Origin: Phaseolus vulgaris
Lineage: Eukaryota; Streptophyta; Magnoliopsida; Fabales; Fabaceae
Assembly (NCBI RefSeq): GCF_000499845.2
Contig: NC_023758.2
Coordinates: forward strand, 42,143,524-42,207,523
Direction of reading: 5' to 3'
DNA: 64,000 bases
Shown here: piece by piece, positions 1 through 9,174 of the stretch
How the letters are laid out: each line of letters opens with the position of its first letter
Position numbering within the stretch: position 1 is the stretch's first letter
Position numbers and translations under genes: made by a program
The notes under the pieces: generated by a model
Seen by the model: the letters and a program-made list of their open reading frames with translations, nothing else
Told to the model about the DNA's origin: nothing
The model's database searches: none

Positions 1-423
1 TAGATATCTTAGTAGAAACAAAACTAAAAAATATAACAATCAGAATAAATTTCATTAAATATGATTTTTTCCTCATTGTCCCGCATATACTATTGTAGGT
101 CTATTTGTTCTATAGATGTAATGTTTACAAGTAAGGATTTGATGGTATATCACTTATTTGAATTTATGATTTTACACGCACAAAAATATTTTTGTGAGGA
201 TATACATATAAACAATAACTATCATTTCTTCTAAAGAAAAATTCATGGAAAGTCAACTCACTATTGTGATTTTTCCAATTTTACCATTTTTTATTTGTTT
301 TGTATGTAGGTAGGCACAATGTTTCTTTTTGGATAACCATGCATATTTCATATTCCTTTTAATGCATTTTTCATTAATAAAAAGTATACTTCATTACAGA
401 TTTAGTTATTAATTTAGTTATTA
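1..423. other. AT-rich intergenic sequence
   Basis: There is no open frame, splice-bounded exon or repeat that I recognise here. It is the flank of the transposase remnant that follows. Confidence 0.5.
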
Positions 424-510
424 CATGTTGCCGATTCACCGCAATGGAAGAAAATTGATTTTTTGTTTCATGAGTTTGGGAGTAATCCAACAAATCTTAG
501 ACTTGGATCA
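424..510 (+). pseudogene. CACTA (En/Spm) TNP2-type transposase fragment
   Basis: The + frame starting at 424 reads HVADSPQWKKIDFLF followed by HEFGSNPTNLRLG. This resembles the conserved TNP2 segment of plant CACTA transposases, which has the form H-x-A-D-(S/G)-x-x-W ... D-P-R-N-x-R-L-G and precedes the catalytic region. Only about 28 codons survive before the similarity is lost and stops appear. CACTA-type ends occur elsewhere in the window (2258-2729, 38136-38518), so this scrap fits a genome that hosts that superfamily. The call rests on motif memory and not on a search. Confidence 0.55.
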
Positions 511-544
511 ATTAGTTGCAGAATTGACAGAGAGGCTGGCTGAC

Positions 545-800
545 TAAGAGCATAAAAGAACAAGTTACTCATGCGTTAAGAGCTAAATTCGAGCAAAGAT
601 ATAATCCAGTTGAACTAGTAGATGTAATTTATGCTCGTGGTCGAGCTAGCACTAAAAGTAGTTGTGATGTGGAAGACTTTAAAGATGATGACACTGAATC
701 TTTCTGTTAGTGGATGTAATTTATGCTCGTGGTCGAGCTAGCACCAAAGGTAGTTGTGATGTGGAGGACTTTGAAGATGATGACATTGAATCCTAACTTT
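545..800 (+). pseudogene. Degenerate coding-like segment with an internal 80-bp duplication
   Basis: A short open stretch reads KEQVTHALRAKFEQRYNP and then LVDVIYARGRAS. The 80 bp at 621-700 recurs at 713-792 with a few substitutions, so the residues ending in SCDVEDFxDDD appear twice. The first copy is followed by a stop. It is probably further wreckage of the neighbouring CACTA element, but I do not recognise the protein. Confidence 0.4.
621..792. repeat. Tandem duplication, 80-bp units with 92-bp period
   Basis: Copies at 621-700 and 713-792 share 'gatgtaatttatgctcgtgg' and most later bases. They are separated by 12 bp. The few differences suggest a moderately old duplication. Confidence 0.8.
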
Positions 801-1337
801 TTGAAGATTTTGAGCCACTAAGCACAAAAAATCTTGAAGAGATCCGTATGGAATGGGCCAAGTACTTTCTACAAGTTAGGAATCAAAACATGCAATGATT
901 TGTTACTTTTTAATATATGTACATTTTCATTAGGTGTAAATTATATAATTTTGATTAGTTTCAATATCAATCTTTATATTTCTCTACATATACAAATCAA
1001 TTTGGCTGGTATTTTGGTTTTATTATATTTACAGGTTTATAAATTTGGGCAAAAGAATATTTTATTAAATTTATAATAAAAACCGGCACATTTTACACCC
1101 GATTATGACCATAATTTGTTCAATTCACTAAAAAAAAATGAGCTTCAGATGCACATTTTACACCAGTAATGACTATAACCGATGTAATATGGGTCTCATC
1201 CATAACTCAAAACTGGTCCGAAACCGATATAATATAGAGACTTACCAACTGCACATTTCTAAATTTGTAAAGTGAGTGAGATCCATCGATATGTAATATA
1301 TTCTTTCACAATTATAATTTTAAAATGAAAAATTATT

Positions 1338-1376
<39 letters not shown>

Positions 1377-2257
1377 ATATAAATATTAAGTTTTAATTTT
1401 ACCTTTATTTCTACTATATTTTATAATATCTTACAATTTTTTTATACAGTTTTATGATGTAAATTTACATTAAATCTTCCATTTTCACCATGCTAACCAA
1501 TACCTTTAAAAGCAAACAATTTATTTCTTATTTTCTAGCAATTAAAAACATGCACTCAAACATATATTAACTATTTTTAACTAAAGTTATACAGTATTCA
1601 TTATTAAGATCCCTTCTCTCATTTTCAAAGTAATTCATATATTTTTTATTCACGTTTCATAAAATTTCTTAATTAAAAATACTTTAAAATATTAATACTT
1701 CAATCTTTTCCATCTTGAGATAATATATTTTTTCCTTAAAAAAATATTGAATTTTAATTTTATTGATAATGATCTCATTGAAAAATCACATGGTATACAC
1801 TCTTCTTTATAGAAAATAGCTATCTCTGAAAATTCTTCAGTACTACTTGTTCATGTTTATAGTCTTATTTATAATAGTATTTATCATGTAATTTTATATT
1901 AAAAAATTTCATGTCCATGTCAATCAATATATTTAAAGTAAAAAGAATTATTTGTTTCTTCTGAAAACAATTTAAAACATGTATTAATTAAAACATATGA
2001 ATTGCTTTTAATTAAGATTAAAAATATTCATTAATAAGTTTCTTTTGGTTATTTGTTAAGGATTCATCCGCATAACATAAATTCCTTAAATAATAAAATT
2101 AAATCAAAACATATTTAATTTTTCTTAATGAAAAATTTATAATTTTAGTTTTATTTATAGAAAATAACAATCTCATTGAAAAATCTAATTCTATTGCATG
2201 GTAATTATTTTAACCTTGACATTGATAACTCTATGAAAGTGAATTTTGTGAGATTTT
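800..2257. other. AT-rich intergenic sequence with an (AT)n tract
   Basis: No gene is supported here. An (AT)n microsatellite lies at about 1340-1373. Around 1085-1250 there are two related stretches containing 'cacattttacacc', possibly subterminal repeats of the CACTA remnant upstream. The short open frame at 834-1076 has low-complexity hydrophobic content typical of AT-rich DNA and is not annotated. Confidence 0.5.
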
Positions 2258-2729
2258 TAACTACAAGAAAGAAAATCATTACAACTAAATTTAAGAGATA
2301 AAAATTAATTAATTTGTATTAACTAAATTATATATTATTTTAAAGATAATAAAAATTATTAATATTTAAATTAATTTTTATTATTAATAAAAATTTATAA
2401 AGTAGTTTTTAAATTGACATCCTAACTAATGGCTTCATACCAATATAGAATCTACTTTATAAATTTTTATTAATAATAGAAATTATTTTATCTACCAATA
2501 GTTTTTTAATTTATAAAATAATATTTAATTAGTTAATATAATAATTAATTATTTTGATTACTATAATTATTTTGTATTTATAATTTTTTTAATTTATAAA
2601 ATTATATCTAATTTAGTTTTTGTATTTATAATTTTTTTATTTATAAAATTATATCTAATTTAGTTAATATAGTAACTAATTATTTTTTTCTCTAAAATTA
2701 GTTTTTATTTATGATTTTCTTGTACTATG
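2258..2729. mobile_element. Inverted-repeat (MITE-like) element with CACTA-type tips
   Basis: The left edge reads 'ctacaagaaagaaaatcatt' and the right edge, on the opposite strand, begins 'tacaagaaaatcataaataa'. The next 60-100 bp of each arm are also inverted copies of each other, including 'taattagttactatatt'-like motifs. There is no coding capacity. The same arms form the better-preserved element at 38136-38518, so this is an older member of the same non-autonomous family. The exact tips and target duplication are eroded. Confidence 0.7.
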
Positions 2730-3606
2730 ATTAAATATTAAATTTCTTTAAGATTGAAAAATAGCATGGTTAATTTAAAAAAAAAAATTAAAATTGTACC
2801 ATGATGTTATAAATATATGTGGAAATGTTGTCTTACCGTAATGTTTTAAATTTGAAAGTTCGCACATTTTTTAGTCTATTCCCTTTTTATTAGTCAATTT
2901 TTTTTATGTAAATAGGTTGTTTTGTATTAGTTTTTTAATTATTTCTTTCTTGTTCTATATTCATATATAAAATGTGATTTTTTTCATCATGAAATTTTTA
3001 GAAGAATACCTTTAATAAATATTTTAACCTCAAATAAACATACTTCTTATAAATCCATTTCATTTAGTATTTAGAGTTTAATTTTGATATTTAACTATAT
3101 TCTCACATATTCGAAATACTTTGAAAGATTTTTTTTTTACAGGTTACCGTGTAATAAAATCATATTAAATGTACATTTTAATTAAACAATTACTAGTAAT
3201 AAATTTAGTAACATCATATTCAAAATATATCAATTAAACAATTCAATTTAATAAATGTTGGTTAAATTTTAAATTCCAATCAACATCAATAGTATGTCAT
3301 AAAGAAAGTGAACATAACATAACAAACCTTTTTGAAAATCTTGTAGAGTTAGGTTCCACCCATTTAATCTGGAGACAATATTCAATAATGTTTGAGATCG
3401 AATCTTTTCTTCTTCTATAAAACTCTAAAAAAATCAAATGGGCTGAGATTGATTCTTTTAGATTTTCTTCTTGCTCTCACAGCAGAGAATCCCTCACCCG
3501 TTAAAGGTGGTGGTTGTGCTACGAAAATGAGTGTGCATGACAACGTGTTATTAACAATTTCTCAACTGTGTTTGTGTTTGTATTTGAGAAGAAAAATTTC
3601 TTGAAT
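2730..3606. other. AT-rich intergenic sequence
   Basis: No supported feature was found. Sequence just upstream of 3607 may be the old promoter and 5' leader of the anthranilate synthase fragment, but no clear core promoter motif can be assigned. Confidence 0.4.
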
Positions 3607-3939
3607 ATGGCTGTCACATTCTTCTCTCAACTGTGGCTTCTTCAATCCAACAACCTTTCTCCTTCTTGTCTTTCTCCTAGCATATCCCTCAATCTCTCGC
3701 CAGCCATGCCAAGCCCTCCTCCCTTGGTGAGTGACCCAACACCATTCATTCTTTGCAGATTTTCTTGATGAGTGTGTTTTGATGCGAAATTTTGGTTTTT
3801 GATGGCAGGGGTGGTGCCGAATGCTGCTGTGAATGCCTTGGAAACCAATTCGGATTTCCCAATTTCAGCTAAGAAGTCCATCAACCACCCCATTGTTGTT
3901 ATTGATAACTATGACAACTTTACCTATAATCTTTGCCAG
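3607..3939 (+). pseudogene. Anthranilate synthase beta subunit, first two exons only
   Basis: The second exon (about 3809-3939) encodes NHPIVVIDNYDNFTYNLCQ. This is the start of the glutamine-amidotransferase (TrpG-like) domain of plant anthranilate synthase beta, which supplies ammonia for anthranilate synthesis in the plastid tryptophan pathway. It ends at a clean CAG|GT donor. The likely first exon (3607-3726, donor TTG|GTGAGT) has a Ser/Pro-rich transit-peptide-like composition. Joining 3726 to the AG acceptor at 3808 puts the second exon out of frame by one base, so either the start lies elsewhere or the copy is frameshifted. Nothing of the remaining amidotransferase domain follows; an SnRK2 fragment begins 340 bp later. 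I read it as a truncated, non-functional copy. Confidence 0.75.
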
Positions 3940-4281
3940 GTTGGTTCTTCTGTCATTCTTTATTAATGTTGATCGTATTGTTCTTTGGTTTAGTTTGTAA
4001 TATTTGCAAGGTTCTTTCTTTGTGTATGTTTATTTGTGTGATGAAATTTGAGGAATTGTGGAGGAGCTGAATTCGTTCTTGATCAGTTGTTTGGATTCCT
4101 TCTTGATGCTGATTATACGTGAATTTATGTGTGAATTTATCTGTAATCTTTGCGAGTTTCATTCTTTGTTGTTTGTGTTATTTATTGATTGGTTTTCAAG
4201 ATTGTTTCTTTTTTATTCTTAGTGCTTTATAACTACAATGTACTTTACTCACTGAGAGGTATTGGTATTGTTTCACAAATA

Positions 4282-4485
4282 TGTCATCGAGACCTGAAGT
4301 TGGAGAATACTTGTATGGAAGTCCTGCAAATCGTCTTAAAATTTGTGATTTTGGGCATTCTAGTTCATGTATAGATTAATTCAATGCTTTAAACAAACAA
4401 CTGATTAAAATTATTTGATACTAATTTCTGCTTCTGATAATCTTTGATTTTCTAGTCATGTCTATTTTTGCACCAGAAGATTAGA
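4282..4485 (+). pseudogene. SnRK2 kinase fragment A (exon 5, intron 5, start of exon 6)
   Basis: From 4282 the sequence follows 15390 onwards of the intact SnRK2 gene. It includes the HRDLKLEN catalytic-loop codons, the whole of intron 5 and the first bases of exon 6. A few bases are lost after GAGAATAC, shifting the frame, and about 43 bp of exon 6 are missing. Similarity starts within a base or two of the exon 5 acceptor and stops at about 4485 in exon 6. The copy resumes at 8532, so fragments A and B are two halves of one duplicate. Confidence 0.9.
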
Positions 4486-4734
4486 TTTCGCACCTTATTT
4501 TTTTTCACTTACCCGTGTTTTTTGGTTTCAGAGGCAAACACTCTGTTCATGCCCTATAAAATCAATTTTGAAGGCATACACTTTTTCTCATGCTCGATCT
4601 TCAACTTTTCCGATCTTCATCTCTGAATTTAAGCTCCTCTACTTTTTTCCTATTTGGTATTCGATTTCGTTTTGCTCTATTTGATTTTTCAATTTGGTTT
4701 TCATTTTCCCTTTTTCTCAATTTCAGAACATCAG

Positions 4735-4866
4735 CAATTTCAGAACATCAACGTGGTTTGGGGGTTTGGTGATTCGGGTCTTCGCTCAAGAATCGGAGAC
4801 CACAAAACAAAACTCCATTAGCAGTGAGTTCTTCTCTCTAATCGATCAACCAAGCTTCAAGAAATG
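4735..4866 (+). pseudogene. Unidentified exon-like segment, possible transit peptide
   Basis: An open frame reads VIRVFAQESETTKQNS and then ISSEFFSLIDQPSFKKW before a GT donor-like site ('aaatg|gttag'). The composition resembles a chloroplast precursor's N-terminus followed by the start of a mature protein. I do not recognise the family. It lies among other gene fragments, so a further captured exon is plausible. Confidence 0.35.
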
Positions 4867-5034
4867 GTTAGTTTTTTTCATCAATGTTCTTGTTTTTTTC
4901 TTCATTTATTATTATATTGTCAACTTAAACAATGACAATCAATTTATATGCATGGTCGAAGAATTTAGTTGAATAAGTACAATTACATTATTTTTTCTCG
5001 AGCCACCTTTTCCACAAAACCTTAACGGTCGGTA

Positions 5035-5125
5035 TTATGTTGCTGTTGGAGGAAATATGGATAGTCGGGGTTATGTTGCTGCTCTAGCCCTTGGTGCTCA
5101 ACGCATATGTTTAGGCACTAGGTTT
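5035..5125 (+). pseudogene. Nitronate monooxygenase (2-nitropropane dioxygenase) exon fragment
   Basis: The + frame encodes VAVGGNMDSRGYVAALALGA and then QRICLGTRFV. This matches the FMN phosphate-binding segment of nitronate monooxygenases, whose usual form is (A/G)AGGI-x-D-x-RG-x-AAAL-x-LGA-x-G-x-x-(L/M)GTRF. The final ...GGCACTAG|GT may be the original donor. The Gly normally preceding the V/I of that motif is Arg here. No other part of the gene was found nearby. It lies inside the mosaic that splits the SnRK2 duplicate. Confidence 0.75.
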
Positions 5126-5129
5126 GTTC

Positions 5130-6460
5130 TGCACCATTATATTTTTTTTTTTCTTTTCTTTTGCTGTTGAGATTCTATAAGTAGGAGAATATTTTGGGTG
5201 TTGAATGAAATATGAAGTGGGCAACTACTACTATTGAGACACAAAGAGAGATGATATTTATCAATGTTTGAGATAAATAATACTTTTGAAAACTAAAACA
5301 ACTATTTCACAATTATTTTGAAGTTATATCTAATGGTATGTTTAACTAGAGTTATATATACACATATAATTGCTCATGTTTGAAGGATGGTGTGGGTCAT
5401 GAGAGAGAGATTCTTTCCAAGAGGGAGGACTAGCATTAACCATCTCCACCAGTATGCAATAAATGTGATAGTTTTTCAAATTTGGACAAAATGGCTTACT
5501 GTCATACTCATCTAAAAATCACTGCATGTTTTACAAAGTAACACTTTCATTTATAACATTTTTTATTATCATTTACTCTTACACCTATTATGTTAAACCA
5601 GAACAACTTGCATGATTCAAAAAGTCAAAAAAAATTGTTTTTGTTTTATAATATTAACAAATAATTAACTGTTTCTTTTCAATGTAAACTTTACTAGAGT
5701 ATATGCACAACAGATTAAAATATAACAAAAGAAATATGAAGGGTAGGGTAGATGTGCAAGAAGTTGACTGTGAACCAATTTTGCTAGAAAAATGATTATA
5801 AGAAACGACCATTTAAAAATATCCTTATAGTTATTTTACTGCAGTGATCCAAATATTATTTATTATAAATCATAATCATAATTCATGTATAAAAAGCCAT
5901 TTAGATTTTTTTTACTTTTCATTCGTCTCTAAAAACATAAGGATCCAATTACTATTATTTTTACTATAAATCATAGTTCAGAAACAATTCAGTGTAGAAT
6001 CAGGTTACTAGTCTACATAAAAATTATCCACATTACATTAACAACAATCTAAAATATGAAGAAAATTTTACTTATTAGTATTCTTTTGTCGATTGTTAAG
6101 AGTTAAGATAATGATGATTAAAGGGAGGGAGGGATGTTTATTTTCTATTTTATGTATTAACATTCAAAATATGCACTTAGATTTAAACATCAAGACTCAT
6201 GATATGATGTTAAATTAGAACTATTCATGCCTATATCGGGGAAAGAGTCACCCTAAATTTCTAGTAGTTAAAGGTAATCCCATATATGCACACATCAAAA
6301 TAGTTATTAGGACTTTTTAAAAAAGAATGTACATTTTCTTTTTTAAAATGTCCCTATGATCATTTTCAAAAATATACTAAATTATAATATATTATGTTAT
6401 TTATCGTATTATCTTTTGTGATAATGATGATTGATCTATAAGGACCTTTTGCTTTCAAAT
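5130..6460. other. AT-rich sequence between gene fragments
   Basis: No coding remnant or repeat was recognised on either strand. It belongs to the roughly 4-kb block inserted between SnRK2 fragments A and B. Confidence 0.4.
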
Positions 6461-6461
6461 T

Positions 6462-6895
6462 GTTGAAAAGGAAGAAAATAAATGTTGCTTATAAACATTT
6501 GCCTTTATTGTAAATTGCAGTGAACAAAGACAAGATCGGTCAGGTGTTGGCACTCTATATAGTTCTTGGGTCTTTACTATTTGTTCAAAAGGAATCTGGT
6601 TTCTCTTGCAGGACATTACACTGCATGTTTGGCTGAGAATATGAATTGCTAACCATGATAAGTTAGGGAAGCCTCCTCCATGAGAAGGAAGGAGATTATT
6701 TCTTGCTCTCACTTCAATATTTCTCCCAAAGTCACCTGCAGCAGACTTGTACAAGTTTATCTCTTTGATAATTTTATCTTCGATATCAGGTACGAATCTC
6801 TCTATCCAGCCGAAAATTCCTGAGACAATATGTGTATATCTCCTTGAATCCATCAGCATGATGATGATGCCACAACCTTTCCATGTATAATATTC
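6462..6895 (-). pseudogene. hAT-superfamily transposase C-terminal fragment
   Basis: The minus strand encodes EYYTWKGCGIIIMLMDSRRY, then GIFGWIERFVPDIEDKI, AAGDFGRNIEVRARNNLLP, and NLSWLAIHILSQTCSV. This is the pattern of the DUF659/hAT C-terminal dimerisation region of domesticated and mobile plant hAT transposases. After KRNQIPFEQIVKT the conserved reading continues in another frame (NYIECQHLTDLVFVHCNLQ), which reveals a frameshift. The N-terminal BED finger and catalytic core are absent. It is oriented opposite to most neighbouring fragments. Confidence 0.8.
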
Positions 6896-7017
6896 CAGTA
6901 CACCATATATTCCTCCCTCTTACTAAGTGCTTTTTTAATTCCTTATAGTATTCATTATTTGCTTTGAGCTTATTACTTTTGTGCTGTTATTGAATGATCA
7001 TGCTAAAACTCTTGTAG

Positions 7018-7240
7018 ATATGTCGGGGTTTAAATTATTTGCATAACGTGATTGGAGTCTGGCATCAGGACATCAAACCCCAAAATCTATTGGTATGAAC
7101 TTTTTTTTTTAAATTTCTTGTTTGTTAACTGTATTCTATTATGTGTACTGTAGATTTTGGAAACACGACCAGAGAAGAAATAAAGTGCATGAATCCAAAT
7201 TACACTGAATTTAAGTTTTCTCAGATAAAAGCACACCCCT
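7018..7240 (+). pseudogene. GSK3/shaggy-like kinase, two exon fragments
   Basis: The exon at 7018-7092 is bounded by TAG| and |GTATG. It encodes ICRGLNYLHNVIGVWHQDIK followed by PQNLL, the catalytic loop of plant GSK3 (shaggy-like) kinases. The catalytic HRD is HQD and the preceding Cys is Trp, so any product would be inactive. A second piece from 7154, after another TAG acceptor, encodes [17 protein letters not shown] and then QIKAHP, a GSK3 signature further along the domain. A one-base indel near its start breaks the frame, and the exons that normally lie between are missing. Confidence 0.85.
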
Positions 7241-7495
7241 CTTATCTAAAATGTTTGGCTGCAATTATACTACTGCCTAGATTTTTTTTACCACCTTTGA
7301 TAACAGGGAAATGGTGGAACTTTCATGAGTGAAATTTTCAATTTTGTATGCATAGTAAAATATAGAACAAACAGAAATGAGTGAACTCTAGAGTTGCAAA
7401 ATAGATTAAACAAAGAGCTAGAATCAATTAGTTAATTAATATAATTGGCTGCTCAATAATTATTCTAAATATAAATTTATTTATTTTCTTAAACG

Positions 7496-7630
7496 TTATC
7501 CCATCATCAATTCAAACTCATCAAAATCAACCTTGCCTTCAAAGTTCAAATCTGCCACCTTCACCATCTTTTCAATGGCATTCATATCCCAACCCTTGTC
7601 CAAACCCAAGCAATCAAGCACCTCTTCAAT
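7496..7630 (-). pseudogene. EF-hand calcium-binding (CML-like) C-terminal fragment
   Basis: The minus strand reads IEEVLDCLGLDKGWDMNAIE, then KMVKVADLNFEGKVDFDEFE, LMMG and a stop. The 12-residue loop D-L-N-F-E-G-K-V-D-F-D-E is a complete EF-hand with Asp at 1, Gly at 6 and Glu at 12, resembling the last EF-hand of calmodulin-like proteins. Only 44 residues remain, and upstream EF-hands and a start codon are absent. It is probably one more captured or decayed gene end. Confidence 0.75.
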
Positions 7631-7639
7631 TTATCCAAT

Positions 7640-8531
7640 TTATTTTCTGACATATTTCATGTGTGTGTGATCAAAGGGTATCTATAGGCAATTGAGTGAT
7701 GGGAGGTATCTCCTCTAGGAGGAGAGATCAACACTGGGTAGAAGTTGATTTACGCAGAAGAATCTCGGAAAGGTACTTGGTCAATGATCGTGTTCCATTT
7801 ATACATTTTTATTCATTTTCTTCTTTATCATTCTTAGCTCGTTTCTTATTTTGCGGATTTCACTTTTTAAAAGCTATCAATTTTTTAAAGGATAATTAAA
7901 ATTTAAGTGATAAGTTATGCTTCAAACTATTTCTCTATGATTTTTTTTCTTATCATGTTTGTTCCGCACTTGTCAGACAAAACGACGAAGGGTGGTGCGT
8001 TTGGATGGCTAAGGTTCATGGATTTCTCTCTCTGAAAATTATTGGCTAGTATTCTGTTATTTTGTTGATATTTTTGCTATTATATTTTTAATTATTTCTA
8101 ATGCTTCATTAGTGATGCCCAATTAGTGTAAAAAATAATATGTCGGCTATATCAATATTATTATTAGCTTTTTGGAAGAATTTTTTTTTTCTCATTTAGG
8201 TTTTTGTTTTACCTTCACGTGAAGCAATTCCATTCTACAAGTTGAAATGGGTCACACTATAGTGATGTTATGATTCATTTATATATTCAATAGTTTTCAT
8301 TCATTTGAAAAAAAAAAGTGATGTTCTTAAATGTCCTAAAATAATAGTCAATTAAAAAATTGTTTAAAAATTAATTTTTATCGTAATATATAAATTATAA
8401 TCTTTAGTATTAGAAAGAAGACAAGAGGACTAGGCACCAGATTAAAAACAAGATTTGTTGTTAAATTAATTATTTAACTGATGTCTTGATTAATAAATTC
8501 ATTAGCACACATGTTCATTAGCACACAGTCT
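7640..8531. other. Spacer with two short coding-like stretches
   Basis: Around 7698-7775 an open frame reads GGISSRRRDQHWVEVDLRRR, ending near a GT, and could be another exon scrap; I do not recognise it. The remainder is AT-rich. The block ends with a short repeat of 'ttcattagcacaca' immediately before SnRK2 similarity resumes. Confidence 0.35.
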
Positions 8532-9174
8532 AGACTATGATGGAAAGGTAATAAGGGCTTCTTCTAACCTTATAGATCATGAAAAAGAATAAAAGATTCA
8601 TGCTGTTATAGATCACTTTACACACACAATGAAACTTCCTTGTAAGAGTGAAATAGAAAAAAGCATATTCATTTCAATTACTACATGAAGTATGAAGCCC
8701 TTAAAAATGTCTGAGAGTTTATGAGTTTTCTTGTATTTTATGCTGGTTTTGTTCAGTTTTTGGCTAATGTGTTTGTTTTATACTTGTTCATTGTTCAGTT
8801 GGCAGATGTATGGTCCTGTGGAGTAATACTTTATACAATGCTTGTAGGAACTTTGCCATTTGAGGACAAAGCTCATCCTCAAAATCTCCGAAAAATCGTT
8901 CAGGTAATTAATCTGCTTAATGTTTTGAGTTTAATTTCCATGTATTATTGTAAAAGCTTTTTACACTGTCAATATATCAGAAATCACAACTTTAAATAGT
9001 TATTGCAGAAGTCATATTATAGTTTCCGAATGAAAACCAGTGTAAATTTTTTAATATCTTTACATTGATGTACTATAATATTTGCTTTTTATTTTATAAA
9101 AATATTTTTTGATAGATTCACCATGTCTAATGTCTAGAATATTTGTGATTTTGTATGTATACTTTTTATGCAAT
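8532..9174 (+). pseudogene. SnRK2 kinase fragment B (end of exon 6 to end of intron 7)
   Basis: The sequence tracks 15670-16313 of the intact gene: the last codons of exon 6, intron 6, all of exon 7 and intron 7. Exon 7 (about 8802-8904) is still open and reads [20 protein letters not shown] with a few substitutions, for example KADRQN changed to KAHPQN. Introns are nearly as similar as exons, so this is a recent DNA-level duplicate and not a processed copy. Similarity ends at 'actttttatgca', where exon 8 should begin, and satellite DNA starts. Confidence 0.92.

Noticed and set aside
834..1076. 80-aa plus-strand open frame
   Set aside because: It is hydrophobic and low-complexity in AT-rich DNA after a transposase scrap, with no domain and no splice context.
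4486..8531. Helitron as the carrier of the gene-fragment mosaic
   Set aside because: The right edge ends in CTAG, which is suggestive. However, the base after it is A rather than T, the left edge lacks a clear TC start in an A|T site, and no terminal hairpin was identified. It is kept only as a hypothesis to test.
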